From Flavobacteriaceae bacterium (lineage in GTDB: Bacteria > Bacteroidota > Bacteroidia > Flavobacteriales > Flavobacteriaceae), in assembly GCA_002707025.1 (NCBI GenBank), contig PALG01000026.1, forward strand, positions 1-64,000: DNA of 64,000 bases, given 5' to 3'. Positions 17,612 to 26,739 of this stretch are shown here, in pieces. Below the pieces are notes generated by a model. That model saw nothing but the letters and a program-made list of their open reading frames with translations. It made no database searches and had not been told where the DNA came from. The translations under genes and the position numbers were made by a program. Position 1 is the stretch's first letter. The number at the start of each line of letters is the position of its first letter.

Positions 17612-18256
17612 CTAAATTTCTCTTTTGGCTTTATATTTTTTTAACGCAAGGCGATATTCCGCTAAAATGACTTTTACATCATCTCCCATTTTATTATTAA
17701 TTTCTGCATAATCTGCTGCATTGAATCCATATTTTACACCTTCATCCTCATCGGCCTTTCTTCCCCTTAAATTTCGATCTTTATCAATAATATAAACCCA
17801 ATCTGAAGCATGGTGGGCATCTAATTCTTGTTTATTTTGCAAAGAAAGAAACACTTGCGCTATCACTTCAGGTTCGGCGTATGCAAAATGGTATTTTGAA
17901 GGATCGGCTATTTCAGAAATTTTGTTTTTTAGGCTTGTTACCGATGTCCTTTGATCTTCCGTTACTAAAATTACAAATTGAAAATCTTCAAACTGATGAT
18001 TTTTCTTGTAGATTTTATGTGCCAAGTTGAAGGCATTCCCCTTTTTTTCTTCGACAGCATTTCCAAAAAAACCCAATACTGTAATTTTTCCTTCTAATTG
18101 AATGGAAGCTGAATCGAAACTCTTGAAATTGGTAAGCTCGGAAACATTTTCCGTAAGGACAGGAAGCTTCGCAAAATTGTTAACCCCTGACGCAAAAAAG
18201 ATATACACAGTAATGGGCAGCAAAAATAAAATTCCAAGAACGAGGTACTTTTTCAA
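17612..18256 (-). CDS. SCO-like thioredoxin-fold protein without the copper motif
   Basis: The 214-residue protein has an N-terminal membrane helix (about 4-22) and a thioredoxin-like pattern: GKITVLGFFGN where a SCO protein has its active site, VILVTEDQRTS, and SDWVYIIDKDRNLRGRK near the C-terminus, the last part like the SCO DSEGNIRSRK segment. There is no CxxxC, so it cannot bind copper like SCO. It has a strong promoter and heads the SCO-DUF420-CAMC operon. It may be a non-catalytic partner of the neighbouring SCO (inference); many genomes would label it hypothetical. Confidence 0.65.
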   Translation of the reverse strand: MKKYLVLGILFLLPITVYIFFASGVNNFAKLPVLTENVSELTNFKSFDSASIQLEGKITVLGFFGNAVEEKKGNAFNLAHKIYKKNHQFEDFQFVILVTEDQRTSVTSLKNKISEIADPSKYHFAYAEPEVIAQVFLSLQNKQELDAHHASDWVYIIDKDRNLRGRKADEDEGVKYGFNAADYAEINNKMGDDVKVILAEYRLALKKYKAKREI

Positions 18257-18272
18257 AGCAAACTATTTTATG

Positions 18273-18303
18273 CAAAAATACGACCCAAAATATCGATGGG
18301 CAA
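18273..18303 (-). promoter_or_regulatory. Bacteroidota promoter of the SCO operon
   Basis: On the minus strand TTG (18303-18301), a 20-base spacer and TATTTTTG (18280-18273) fit the consensus fully. The start codon at 18256 lies 16 bases after the -7 box. Confidence 0.68.
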
Positions 18304-18327
18304 CCCTTTGAAGTTAATTTTCAAGCA

Positions 18328-18360
18328 TAAAAAACCCCGCATGTATGTGCGGGGTTTTCA
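18328..18360 (-). terminator. Intrinsic terminator after cytochrome oxidase subunit IV
   Basis: An 11-bp stem (AAAACCCCGCA at 18331-18341, TGCGGGGTTTT at 18348-18358) with a 6-base loop is flanked by A and T runs, so it can work in the minus direction, 20 bases after the subunit IV stop codon. It separates the ctaB operon from the SCO operon. Confidence 0.85.
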
Positions 18361-18378
18361 TATAATAATATCTTTAGT

Positions 18379-18762
18379 TTAAAAATTGAACTTGATAAAC
18401 CCATCTTTATAAACCTCAAAAATATAATCCCCTTCAATCAAAAGAATCAAGATTAAGTAACATATTAAGAAGACTGCTGTCCAAACAACAGAGCGCCTTA
18501 GTGATTTCCATTCGTCACGCATGTGCATGAAGTCCCAGGTAATATAGTACGCTTTAACCAAGGTTAGAATGATAAAGATCCAGTTTAAGGCTTTCATTGC
18601 CAAAATACGGGTTCCTGTTAAGGATTCCGGTTTAATGATACCCAAAACCACTTCAATTGCGGTTACTATACATAGAAATGCAAAAACACCCCAGATTTTA
18701 CTTACATTGGATTTAAACTTCCAAGCGCCTCTAAAAATTGCTAATTTATGTTCGTGTGCCAT
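18379..18762 (-). CDS. Cytochrome c oxidase subunit IV family protein
   Basis: The 127-residue protein has three predicted membrane helices (about 23-42, 54-72 and 90-110) and matches the bacterial cytochrome C oxidase subunit IV family. This small subunit packs against the oxidase core and is thought to stabilise it. It starts 16 bases after the larger subunit III stop codon and ends the ctaB operon, followed by a strong terminator. Length and helix number are usual for the family. Confidence 0.86.
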   Translation of the reverse strand: MAHEHKLAIFRGAWKFKSNVSKIWGVFAFLCIVTAIEVVLGIIKPESLTGTRILAMKALNWIFIILTLVKAYYITWDFMHMRDEWKSLRRSVVWTAVFLICYLILILLIEGDYIFEVYKDGFIKFNF

Positions 18763-18778
18763 TGTCTATTTTTCTGAA

Positions 18779-19762
18779 TTAAACCAAGTAAAAGAATGTA
18801 AATACAAACACCCATACCAAATCTACAAAGTGCCAGTATAATCCAACTTTTTCAACCATTTCATAACTTTTCCTTCTCTCGTAGGTTCCTAAAATGACAT
18901 TAAAGAAAATTATAATATTGATAACTACCCCAGAGAATACGTGAAAGCCGTGAAATCCTGTGATAAAGAAGAAGAAATCGGCAAACAAAGGATGTCCATA
19001 TTCATTGTGCTGAAGATTGGCTCCTTCGACTACTAGCTTCCCATCTTTCACTAATTTTGCTACAGACTCTTCCCTTGACAAAACTGTTGGATGTCCATTT
19101 TCATCGAGATACTGCGTTCTAATTAATAAGTTTTCATCAGCCAAAAAGCCTGCCTTAACTTCTTCTAGGGAATAGCTAGATCTTGTAACAGCATCTGTAT
19201 CGTACCATATACCGTTTTTCTCTAAATGATTAACCCTATCTGCAGGTAGTTTTTTTGCAAAATCCCTAAGCGCTACGCGTTCTCCCTCGGTATTTAAAAA
19301 CTGAATGATTTTTCCACCGTTAGTTTCAACGGCACCATAATCTCCTTTGATAAAGGTAGCCCATTCCCAAGCTTGGGAACCTACGAATATAGCACCCCCA
19401 ATAATGGTGAAAAACATATACCAAGCCACCTTGGTCTGTTTCATTTTATGACCAGCATCTACTGCAAGCACCATCGTTACAGAAGAGAAAATCAGCACTA
19501 AGGTCATAAAGGCCACATAGTACATTGGTGCTGGCACTCCATGTAAGAAAGGAACGTGTGTAAATACTTCATCGGCGATGGGCCAAGCATCAATAAATTT
19601 AAATCTTGAAAAACCATACGAGGCAATAAAGCCAGAGAAGGTAAGGGCATCCGAGACAATAAAAAACCACATCATCATTTTACCATAGCTGGCATTGAGG
19701 GGTCGGCTTCCGCCTCCCCAGGTTTTTCCTTCGGTGCCTGTTTTAGCAACAGTAGCTTCCAT
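18779..19762 (-). CDS. Cytochrome c oxidase subunit III, long form with inserted loop
   Basis: The 327-residue protein carries subunit III features: a GKMMMWFFIVSDAL start, SQAWEW (near 129-134), FFFITGFHGFHV (near 264-275), and a final WHFVDLVWVFVFTFFYLV helix. Subunit III helps keep the oxidase active and supports proton uptake. Between SQAWEW and TGFHG there is a hydrophilic insertion of about 110-120 residues (about 139-258), absent from a standard subunit III. It lies 44 bases downstream of a second, shorter subunit III gene. A TATTTTTG box at 19789-19796 could give an internal start. Confidence 0.88.
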   Translation of the reverse strand: MEATVAKTGTEGKTWGGGSRPLNASYGKMMMWFFIVSDALTFSGFIASYGFSRFKFIDAWPIADEVFTHVPFLHGVPAPMYYVAFMTLVLIFSSVTMVLAVDAGHKMKQTKVAWYMFFTIIGGAIFVGSQAWEWATFIKGDYGAVETNGGKIIQFLNTEGERVALRDFAKKLPADRVNHLEKNGIWYDTDAVTRSSYSLEEVKAGFLADENLLIRTQYLDENGHPTVLSREESVAKLVKDGKLVVEGANLQHNEYGHPLFADFFFFITGFHGFHVFSGVVINIIIFFNVILGTYERRKSYEMVEKVGLYWHFVDLVWVFVFTFFYLV

Positions 19763-19788
19763 ACAGAGAAATTGGTTTATTTAGGTTG

Positions 19789-19796
19789 CAAAAATA
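19789..19796 (-). promoter_or_regulatory. Possible internal -7 promoter box before long subunit III
   Basis: TATTTTTG on the minus strand, 26 bases before the start at 19762. No clear TTG lies at the right distance upstream, so support is partial. Confidence 0.35.
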
Positions 19797-19806
19797 AAGA
19801 TAATTT

Positions 19807-20385
19807 TTATCTAACGAAATAGAAAAACAAAAAGAGATAAATCCACAGTACATCCACAAAATGCCAAAAGGTGGTAGCTAGTTCAATACCAAGGGTTTTA
19901 CCGTTTTTGTACTTCTGTTTAAAATGATTATAAATTACTGCAATTAACGAAATAATTGCAGCCAAAACATGTATTATATGAACAAATACGATGAGAAAAA
20001 CGAAAGAATAGGAAATATTACTGGTAGGGCCCGTAAAAGAATATCCAAATTCATTGTATATTTCTGAGAATCCTTGGTATTGAAAGAAGACAAATACCCC
20101 CCCTAAAATCAATGTAACCAAGAGCCAAATCATTCCTTTTGAATGTTGCTCATTTTTTACCGCTCTTTTGGCCAATTCAAGGGTCACACTGCTTACCAGA
20201 ATAACCATAAGACTGTATAAAAAAGCTTGCGGAATTTCTAGGTTTTTAAGCCAATCGGCACGTTCTTTACTTACAACGTACGCACTGGTAAGACCCGCAA
20301 AACTCATTCCCAAGCTTGCAATACCAAACCAGAGCATCATCTTCTTTGCCCTACGTTTCTTTTGTATTTCTTCAGTAAACTCCAT
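19807..20385 (-). CDS. Cytochrome c oxidase subunit III, short form
   Basis: The 192-residue protein has five predicted membrane helices and subunit III motifs, including a KKMMLWFGIASLGMSF start, FVHIIHVLAAI and the ending FWHFVDVLWIYLFLFFYFVR. It lacks the long insertion of its downstream paralog. The gene starts directly after the ctaB stop codon, with no spacer, and is followed by the long subunit III gene. Two adjacent subunit III genes are common in Bacteroidota oxidase clusters. Whether both are in one enzyme or alternate is not visible from sequence. Confidence 0.87.
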   Translation of the reverse strand: MEFTEEIQKKRRAKKMMLWFGIASLGMSFAGLTSAYVVSKERADWLKNLEIPQAFLYSLMVILVSSVTLELAKRAVKNEQHSKGMIWLLVTLILGGVFVFFQYQGFSEIYNEFGYSFTGPTSNISYSFVFLIVFVHIIHVLAAIISLIAVIYNHFKQKYKNGKTLGIELATTFWHFVDVLWIYLFLFFYFVR

Positions 20386-21279
20386 TTATCGTATAAATTT
20401 ATCTAAAACGTAAATTATTTGTAAAAGTGTAATATAACTTACACTCACTAACATAAGTTGTCTTGCCGCTTTTTCTGTTTTAAGACGATACAACCTTACG
20501 GCATAATAAATGAGCCAGATTCCCAATCCAAAAATGAGGAACGCAGATACCAAACTAAGTTTTAGGCTTCCGGTTACATGAAAAGCTGGAATTAAAGATG
20601 CCAAAAGGGTCCATACTGAATACAATACTATTTGCACAGCTGTACCCTTATCCCTTTTCCCTGTGGGTAACATAAAAAATGCTGCTCTCTTATAATCTTC
20701 GTACAAAAACCATCCAATGGCCCAAAAATGAGGGAACTGCCAAAAAAACTGAATCATAAACAAGGTTCCCGGTTCAATTCCAAAGTCGTTGGTAGCTGCC
20801 ACCCAACCTAACATAAAAGGAATGGCTCCCGGAAACGCCCCCACAAAAACAGATAAAGGTGTTTTGGTTTTTAAAGGGGTGTACAAACTCACATACATAA
20901 AGATTGATATAGCCCCAAACATGGCCGTTTTAGGGTTAATCGTATACAAGATGAAAATCCCAAGCAAAGTTAACATGGAACCTAACACAAAGGCCCATTT
21001 CACGGAAATTCTTCCAGAAGGTAAGGGACGGTCTTTGGTTCGGTTCATCAAGGCATCCAAATCTTTCTCGATAATTTGATTGAACACATTGGAAGCCCCA
21101 ACCATACAATAGCCTCCTAATGACAATAGTAGTAGGGTTTTGAGGCTTACTGTTTCTGCTCCTAGTAAATATCCTGCTAAAGATGAGAACACCACACTAA
21201 CAGACAACCGCATTTTAGTAATTTCAAGGAAATTACCTACATAACCTTTGGACAACAATGGGCTTAAAGATCTAGACAA
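20386..21279 (-). CDS. ctaB: Protoheme IX farnesyltransferase (heme O synthase)
   Basis: The 297-residue membrane protein matches the UbiA-superfamily heme O synthase: the first Asp-rich motif is NQIIEKDLDALMNRTKDRP (near 66-84), with a second loop motif YEDYKRAAFFMLP. It attaches a farnesyl group to heme B, the first step towards heme A for the oxidase. The likely start is TTG at 21279, since an ATG in the same frame at 21294 is followed after three codons by TAG, directly before the TTG. The next ATG (21213) would cut the conserved FLEITK part. It leads the subunit III/III/IV operon under a good promoter. Confidence 0.88.
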   Translation of the reverse strand: MSRSLSPLLSKGYVGNFLEITKMRLSVSVVFSSLAGYLLGAETVSLKTLLLLSLGGYCMVGASNVFNQIIEKDLDALMNRTKDRPLPSGRISVKWAFVLGSMLTLLGIFILYTINPKTAMFGAISIFMYVSLYTPLKTKTPLSVFVGAFPGAIPFMLGWVAATNDFGIEPGTLFMIQFFWQFPHFWAIGWFLYEDYKRAAFFMLPTGKRDKGTAVQIVLYSVWTLLASLIPAFHVTGSLKLSLVSAFLIFGLGIWLIYYAVRLYRLKTEKAARQLMLVSVSYITLLQIIYVLDKFIR

Positions 21280-21302
21280 CTATTTTCGTTTCATTGAGTG
21301 CG

Positions 21303-21334
21303 CAAAGATACATTACCAAGCCCTTTTTTCACAA
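21303..21334 (-). promoter_or_regulatory. Bacteroidota promoter of the ctaB-oxidase operon
   Basis: On the minus strand TTG (21334-21332), a 21-base spacer and TATCTTTG (21310-21303) match the consensus. Transcription would start close to 21298, leaving a leader of about 20 bases before the TTG start codon at 21279. Confidence 0.62.
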
Positions 21335-21374
21335 TACATTAATTACTTTATTCTTATAGAAAAGATTGTTTTAG

Positions 21375-21382
21375 TACATTTG
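21375..21382 (+). promoter_or_regulatory. -7 promoter box of the metallo-beta-lactamase-fold gene
   Basis: TACATTTG matches TAnnTTTG and lies 24 bases before the ATG at 21407. A clear -33 TTG is lacking. Confidence 0.42.
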
Positions 21383-21406
21383 GGAATCCTTATTTAAAAC
21401 TTAGAC

Positions 21407-22474
21407 ATGAAATTATTACTATACACCATCCCTTTCGTATTTTTTAGCCTTACACCTGCGGTCTTCGCTCAAGATGGTAAAGAAAACAAACAAATAGCGA
21501 AGGATAAGGTAGAACCCGAAACACAGGTAGTAACAGGGTATGAAGTAACTAAGATCAAAGTAAGGGATAGTATTTTTCTGCTGAAAGGAAAAGGAGGAAA
21601 TGTCGCCGTACAGATGGGAAAGGAAGGCATTTTAGTGATTGACAGTCAATTTGAAGCTTCTGCACCGGAAATCATAAAAACCATTCAACAAGTTTCAAAT
21701 CGGCCTATTAAATTCTTAATCAATACCCATCACCATGGCGACCATACAGGAGGAAATGGGTACATGAACAACCTAGGTATTACAACAATTGCACAGGAAA
21801 GGGTTCGACAGCGCATCATCGAAAAAGAAAATGAAGCCTACATCAAAGAACAGAAAAAAGCGTATGAAGACTACTTGAAAGAGGCTGAAAACAAAGGGCT
21901 TTCCGATGAAAAAGCAAAACAAGGCGCAAAGGAAATCCTTCAGGAAATGGAAGCGAATCTTAAGGGTAGTGAACTACTTCCTACCATTACTTTCGGTGAC
22001 AATCTCTCCTTTTATTTCAATAATGATAAAGTTATAGCGTTTCATGTGCACAATGCACATACCGACGGAGATGTCATGATTTTCTTTAGCAACAGCAATG
22101 TAATCCATACTGGTGATGCTTTTGTACAGGGAGGCTACCCATTTATTGACACTGCTAACGGAGGCACTCTAGATGGGTACATGAAAGGACTTTCAAGAAT
22201 TATGATGATGGCCGATGAAGAAACCAAAATCATTCCTGGCCATGGCAATCTTGCAACTAGGGAAGATGTCTCCTATTCCTATAAAATGCTCGAATATTTA
22301 AAAAACTCTATTTCATATCACCGTATCAACAAAAAAACCGAAGATGAAGTGGTTGCCATGAAAGAAATCACAAAGGACTTTGATGCGAAAGGCTTCGGAA
22401 AAGGATTTATTTCTTCAGAAAAAATAGTGCGAACAATCTACCAAGAAGTTGCCAAAAGATACCCTTGGAAATAA
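21407..22474 (+). CDS. Secreted metallo-beta-lactamase-fold hydrolase
   Basis: The 355-residue protein has a signal peptide (1-21, ending VFAQ) and a metallo-beta-lactamase fold: NTHHHGDHTGG (zinc ligands at 108-113), a later HTDGD, a HTGDAF segment and PGHG. About 65 residues of charged helix (about 130-190) are inserted after the first zinc motif. The protein is of the periplasmic quinoprotein-relay/SoxH-like MBL type in general layout, but the substrate cannot be read from the sequence. Beta-lactam hydrolysis should not be assumed. It ends 6 bases from the convergent remB-like gene. Confidence 0.82.
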   Translation: MKLLLYTIPFVFFSLTPAVFAQDGKENKQIAKDKVEPETQVVTGYEVTKIKVRDSIFLLKGKGGNVAVQMGKEGILVIDSQFEASAPEIIKTIQQVSNRPIKFLINTHHHGDHTGGNGYMNNLGITTIAQERVRQRIIEKENEAYIKEQKKAYEDYLKEAENKGLSDEKAKQGAKEILQEMEANLKGSELLPTITFGDNLSFYFNNDKVIAFHVHNAHTDGDVMIFFSNSNVIHTGDAFVQGGYPFIDTANGGTLDGYMKGLSRIMMMADEETKIIPGHGNLATREDVSYSYKMLEYLKNSISYHRINKKTEDEVVAMKEITKDFDAKGFGKGFISSEKIVRTIYQEVAKRYPWK

Positions 22475-22480
22475 TTCGAT

Positions 22481-24571
22481 TTAGAAATCGTAGTACCAGT
22501 TAAATAAATCGGTCCGCACTCCAAAGTTGATCCAAGTGGTTTGGTTTTCAAATACGGAAGAGGTATTCAGCTCGGGTTGAAAGTCCCGATACATCAAACT
22601 ACCGTATACTTTAAGATTGGTTGCAGGGTTAATTAAATACCCTAACTGTAGTTCTCCATGAAAAAAATTCGTGGTGTTCCCTTGGGCCAGTTCGTTACCA
22701 GTATCGGCCACACGATTGTCTTCAGTTCCGTAAACATCTCCCCCATAAAAAGAGGAGTCTTCATCGGTATTGAAGTCAAAACCCCTTTTGGCAAATATCA
22801 CTTTGGCATCTCCAAAAACCCTCCCTTTTTGGTATCGGGCAATGGTAATAAATTCAGAAAAATTAGCTCCAAGGGTATGTGCCATCGATTGGTTGCTATG
22901 CCCGTAATTCAATACAATTGTATTGTGTGAGTAAGTGTAAGGACGAACTCTGTTATATTCTGCCTGAAGATATAAATTCTTAAGTCCAAAAGCATCATAA
23001 TACTTGGCCCCTAACTGATAGCCTACTTTATTTTTATAGCTCCCTTCCCCACCGAAAATATCCCCGGAAGAAAATTCATCAATAATCAATTGTCCATACG
23101 CATTAACCCTATTGGTAAACTTGTATTTGGCAGAAAGACCAATCAAGGCATTCCCTCCCCGAGATCCTGTTGAAAATTCAATCGCACGATAAAAAATAAC
23201 CGGATTTAAATAGTTAAAATCAAAACCTCTATCGTTGTCATTTTCCCAGATCACAGATTCAAAAAAGCCTACATTTAAACGTTTGGTAATATTATAGCTT
23301 AAGTAATGATTAGCCATGAACTTGGTTCTAAACGATCCATCTGCGGTCACTTCTGGGCGCACATCCCGAAGTGACATCCAAGTATTGGTGTATTTGATCT
23401 TCCAAAATGTTGTATTCACCTTAAAAAAAGGATAAGGGCTTGCATTGTCACTTAACAGAAGCGATCGGTATCCATCCCCAATAAAATTTTTCCCATGGCC
23501 CAGTTGAATATTGAAGTACTTTGAAGGAGTATAAGAAATGTGTCCGGTCGCCACTGGATAGTCATAAGAATCGTCCCCAAACTCCTTGGCGATTCCCCTT
23601 CCAGGAATAATGGCCGGATTTCCTCCATCAGGTTTGATGGATTCAGCATAACGATTAAAATAATCTGCAAAACGACCTTGGCTTTCATACACCACTGCAA
23701 AGAAACTGAACTGCTTACCAATACCCCCTTGCGCATAGACCAATCGGGTATTGTTATAGGTAGTAATGTCGGCATCGGTATCTTTTCCTACTTGTAAGTC
23801 GACCCCAGGATCCAAAGTAACCCAATAATCCTTGCCCTTAAACTGTACCATGTGCTCGTTCCACCATTTACGACCTAGCCAAGTGGTACGAGGCTTACTA
23901 ATAGCTTCATTTTCCTTTGCAAAATCGTAATAACGATTTACTTCACTATATACAAAAGGCTTTTGAGCAGTGTGATTATTAGTCCCTATTTGATTTAGAT
24001 ACAGATCGAACAAACTGTAATTATGATGTGACAAGGGAATGTTAATGTTGCTTCTGTAGGCGTCATTATCATAGGTGGATTTTTCCAAATCATCGTATTC
24101 GGACAGTTCGCTAGTACCTATATTTTTTATGACTGGTGTTTCACGTGTAGGAGTTACTGAAATAGCTTCTAACGGAATTGGAAAAGAAAATTTGTATTGA
24201 GAATAGGTAGGCTTACCATTATAAGTAGCCGGAGTGATCTTTGGAAATTTCAAAAAAGCACTGTCTACCGCTTCCTTTAATTCTTTATAAACCGCATCCA
24301 CATAGAGTACTTTAAAAGCACCTTCCTCATCGACTTCAAAAAGCACATTAACCTCACCTTTGTAGTTTTCTTCGGAAACTTTTGATGGCAGCTCTAGATT
24401 CGAAAAAAGTAAATCCTTCACGGTTTCATCAAAGCAAGAGGGAAGCGCTTCCATTGCTTCAGAACTGCAATTGGGAAAGACAGGATATTTTTCAATTGAA
24501 TTATTTTGGCCGAACAAAGCCGCAGTAAAACTAATAAAAGTAACAAGCAGATAAAACCTTCTCTTTGTCAT
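22481..24571 (-). CDS. remB: Gliding motility protein RemB-like, with N-terminal TonB-C-like domain
   Basis: The 696-residue protein has a signal peptide (1-21), a TonB C-terminal-like domain (about 25-130, with YPVFPNC and GEVNVLFEVDEEG), and a long beta-rich part typical of a Wzi/RemB-like outer-membrane barrel, with HGKNFIGDGYRSLLLSDNASP, DFNYLNPVIFYRAIE and an aromatic C-terminus. RemB is linked to flavobacterial gliding and, from memory, lies downstream of sprA, gcvH, vanZ and tonB in Flavobacterium johnsoniae, as here. The barrel assignment is good, the name is supported mainly by this gene order. It is the last of the run of minus-strand genes that begins with ruvA. Confidence 0.75.
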   Translation of the reverse strand: MTKRRFYLLVTFISFTAALFGQNNSIEKYPVFPNCSSEAMEALPSCFDETVKDLLFSNLELPSKVSEENYKGEVNVLFEVDEEGAFKVLYVDAVYKELKEAVDSAFLKFPKITPATYNGKPTYSQYKFSFPIPLEAISVTPTRETPVIKNIGTSELSEYDDLEKSTYDNDAYRSNINIPLSHHNYSLFDLYLNQIGTNNHTAQKPFVYSEVNRYYDFAKENEAISKPRTTWLGRKWWNEHMVQFKGKDYWVTLDPGVDLQVGKDTDADITTYNNTRLVYAQGGIGKQFSFFAVVYESQGRFADYFNRYAESIKPDGGNPAIIPGRGIAKEFGDDSYDYPVATGHISYTPSKYFNIQLGHGKNFIGDGYRSLLLSDNASPYPFFKVNTTFWKIKYTNTWMSLRDVRPEVTADGSFRTKFMANHYLSYNITKRLNVGFFESVIWENDNDRGFDFNYLNPVIFYRAIEFSTGSRGGNALIGLSAKYKFTNRVNAYGQLIIDEFSSGDIFGGEGSYKNKVGYQLGAKYYDAFGLKNLYLQAEYNRVRPYTYSHNTIVLNYGHSNQSMAHTLGANFSEFITIARYQKGRVFGDAKVIFAKRGFDFNTDEDSSFYGGDVYGTEDNRVADTGNELAQGNTTNFFHGELQLGYLINPATNLKVYGSLMYRDFQPELNTSSVFENQTTWINFGVRTDLFNWYYDF

Positions 24572-24628
24572 GGTAGGGCATTTTAACTCCCGAAAGATAC
24601 AGCTTTTTTAAAATGGGCTATCATTCTA

Positions 24629-24660
24629 AAAAAAGAAATCCCGCCAAGAGGCGGGAGGTC
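24629..24660 (-). terminator. Intrinsic terminator after the first tonB gene
   Basis: A CCCGCC/GGCGGG stem (24640-24645 and 24650-24655) with a 4-base loop is followed on the minus strand by ATTTC and a seven-base T-run, just after the tonB stop codon at 24663. Confidence 0.8.
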
Positions 24661-24662
24661 TT

Positions 24663-25451
24663 TTAATTTTCGATATTTAAAATTATGGGGACGGAGTACA
24701 TTACATTTACCCAATGGTTATTGTGCTTTCCTGGAGTCATCCGAGGTAGTTTAGAAACGACTCTTTTAGCTTCTTCCCCTAAATCCTCATGGGGCGCCCG
24801 AGTGATTACGTCTACTATTTGGCCTTCAGAATTAACGGTAAACATCACATCAATCCGATTTCTTTCTCCTGAATATTTCTCAGAAAATTTCTCCGTTCTA
24901 AAAGATTTATTGATAAAATTTCTGATTTTCTCATTCAAACAATCCCTACGTTCTTCGTTGGTAGATAAAGACTCACATCCAGGAAAAATAGGTGCATTTT
25001 CTACCGTTAAGATATTTTTGTTGACTTCTGGAAGCTTTTCTTCCCCCTCTTTTGAGGTAGGTATTGGATCGACATCGTTTTTCATTTCTAGAGGAGCGAC
25101 ATCGGTTTCTTTTGTAGGAGCATCATTTTTGGCCTCTATTACATTATCTAGAATCTTTGGCTTCTCTACTTTAGGTTTTTCCTGCTTTGGTGTTACTGTA
25201 GGTTTTTTTTCTACCGGTTTTGTCTCTTCTACCCTAAATTCAATCATTGGAGGTTCTTCAATGATTCTCTCCCTGGAGGTATCATAAGTGGCTACTGGAG
25301 AAAGTTCCCAGTCACTTTCCATAACAAGGAATACCAATAACAAGCTTACGATAAGGCCCACTTGAAAAAAGAGACCGGAGTTCCAACGGATGTTGATTCG
25401 TTTTTTGTCTTCCCTTTTGGATACTTGCGAATTTTTTACTGATGGTTTCAT
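24663..25451 (-). CDS. tonB: TonB energy transducer (first copy)
   Basis: The 262-residue protein has a cytoplasmic start, one transmembrane helix (about 27-44), a Pro/Lys/Glu-rich periplasmic linker (about 70-150) and a C-terminal TonB domain (about 150-262, APIFPGCES start, MTPGKHNNHWVNVMYSVPIIL end). TonB transmits energy from ExbB-ExbD to outer-membrane transporters. ExbBD genes are not in the window. It lies downstream of a second tonB gene and upstream of the RemB-like gene, which carries a related domain. Terminators follow both tonB genes, so they may be separately transcribed. Confidence 0.88.
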   Translation of the reverse strand: MKPSVKNSQVSKREDKKRINIRWNSGLFFQVGLIVSLLLVFLVMESDWELSPVATYDTSRERIIEEPPMIEFRVEETKPVEKKPTVTPKQEKPKVEKPKILDNVIEAKNDAPTKETDVAPLEMKNDVDPIPTSKEGEEKLPEVNKNILTVENAPIFPGCESLSTNEERRDCLNEKIRNFINKSFRTEKFSEKYSGERNRIDVMFTVNSEGQIVDVITRAPHEDLGEEAKRVVSKLPRMTPGKHNNHWVNVMYSVPIILNIEN

Positions 25452-25502
25452 AGGATATCTATTTAAAGTTACCCTAGGTATATTACAAGCGCTGTGCCAA
25501 AA

Positions 25503-25535
25503 AGAAAAACGCCTTCATTTCTGAAGGCGCTTTTT
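25503..25535 (-). terminator. Intrinsic terminator after the second tonB gene
   Basis: An 8-bp stem (CGCCTTCA at 25510-25517, TGAAGGCG at 25522-25529) with a 4-base loop sits between A and T runs, 28 bases after the minus-strand tonB stop. It could act in both directions. Confidence 0.82.
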
Positions 25536-25557
25536 ATAAACTATCGGATATAGAATC

Positions 25558-26280
<723 letters not shown>

Positions 26281-26340
26281 AATCCAATGTTTTGATAGTT
26301 GCTAAAATATGTAAAAAAGTGTTCTAATACAAAGTGAATT

Positions 26341-26739
26341 TCATTTTAAAATTCGATTTTGAAAAAATCCCGTTCTGAATATCCAGTATCCCAGTAAGAT
26401 ACCTCCTGTATTTGCTAAAATATCGAAGAAATCAAAACTTCTGGTAGGGATAAAATTCCCTTGAATAATCTCAATAACTATACCATAAATAAGAACAAAT
26501 GAAATAACCCACCAAGTTTTGTGTTGCTTTCCTGAAAATTTAGACACTTTTGCCCATAGCCACAATAGTACTAGAAGCATGTAAATAAACACATGAACCA
26601 ACTTGTCTAAATTGGGTACATCTACGGAAGATTGCTCTGGAATAGGGGTAAGTAACAGGGCCGTAACAACTATAGAATAGGCTATGGCTACAAAAAGTAC
26701 TGTTTTACGCGCCAACAAGTTCTTTATAGGCTTCCGCAT
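26341..26739 (-). CDS. VanZ-like membrane protein
   Basis: The 132-residue protein has about four membrane helices and matches the VanZ-like family ([28 protein letters not shown], and [27 protein letters not shown]). The function of this family outside of glycopeptide resistance operons is unknown. Its ATG at 26739 overlaps the end of gcvH by 35 bases; TTG codons further in would shorten this overlap, but would drop the basic start. It belongs to the sprA-gcvH-vanZ-tonB-remB block. Confidence 0.8.
   Translation of the reverse strand: MRKPIKNLLARKTVLFVAIAYSIVVTALLLTPIPEQSSVDVPNLDKLVHVFIYMLLVLLWLWAKVSKFSGKQHKTWWVISFVLIYGIVIEIIQGNFIPTRSFDFFDILANTGGILLGYWIFRTGFFQNRILK

Noticed and set aside
21407-22474. 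Beta-lactamase resistance gene
   Set aside because: The zinc motif marks only the fold; the long helical insert and lack of class-specific features do not support beta-lactam hydrolysis.
22477-22490. CGATTT/AAATCG palindrome between the hydrolase and RemB-like genes
   Set aside because: The 6-bp stem with 2-base loop is too weak and lacks a T-run to be called a terminator.
24685-25287. Plus-strand open frame of 200 codons opposite the first tonB gene
   Set aside because: It is the antisense reading of a Pro/Lys-rich linker and a well-supported TonB domain; the composition (Ser/Phe-rich) is that of a shadow frame.
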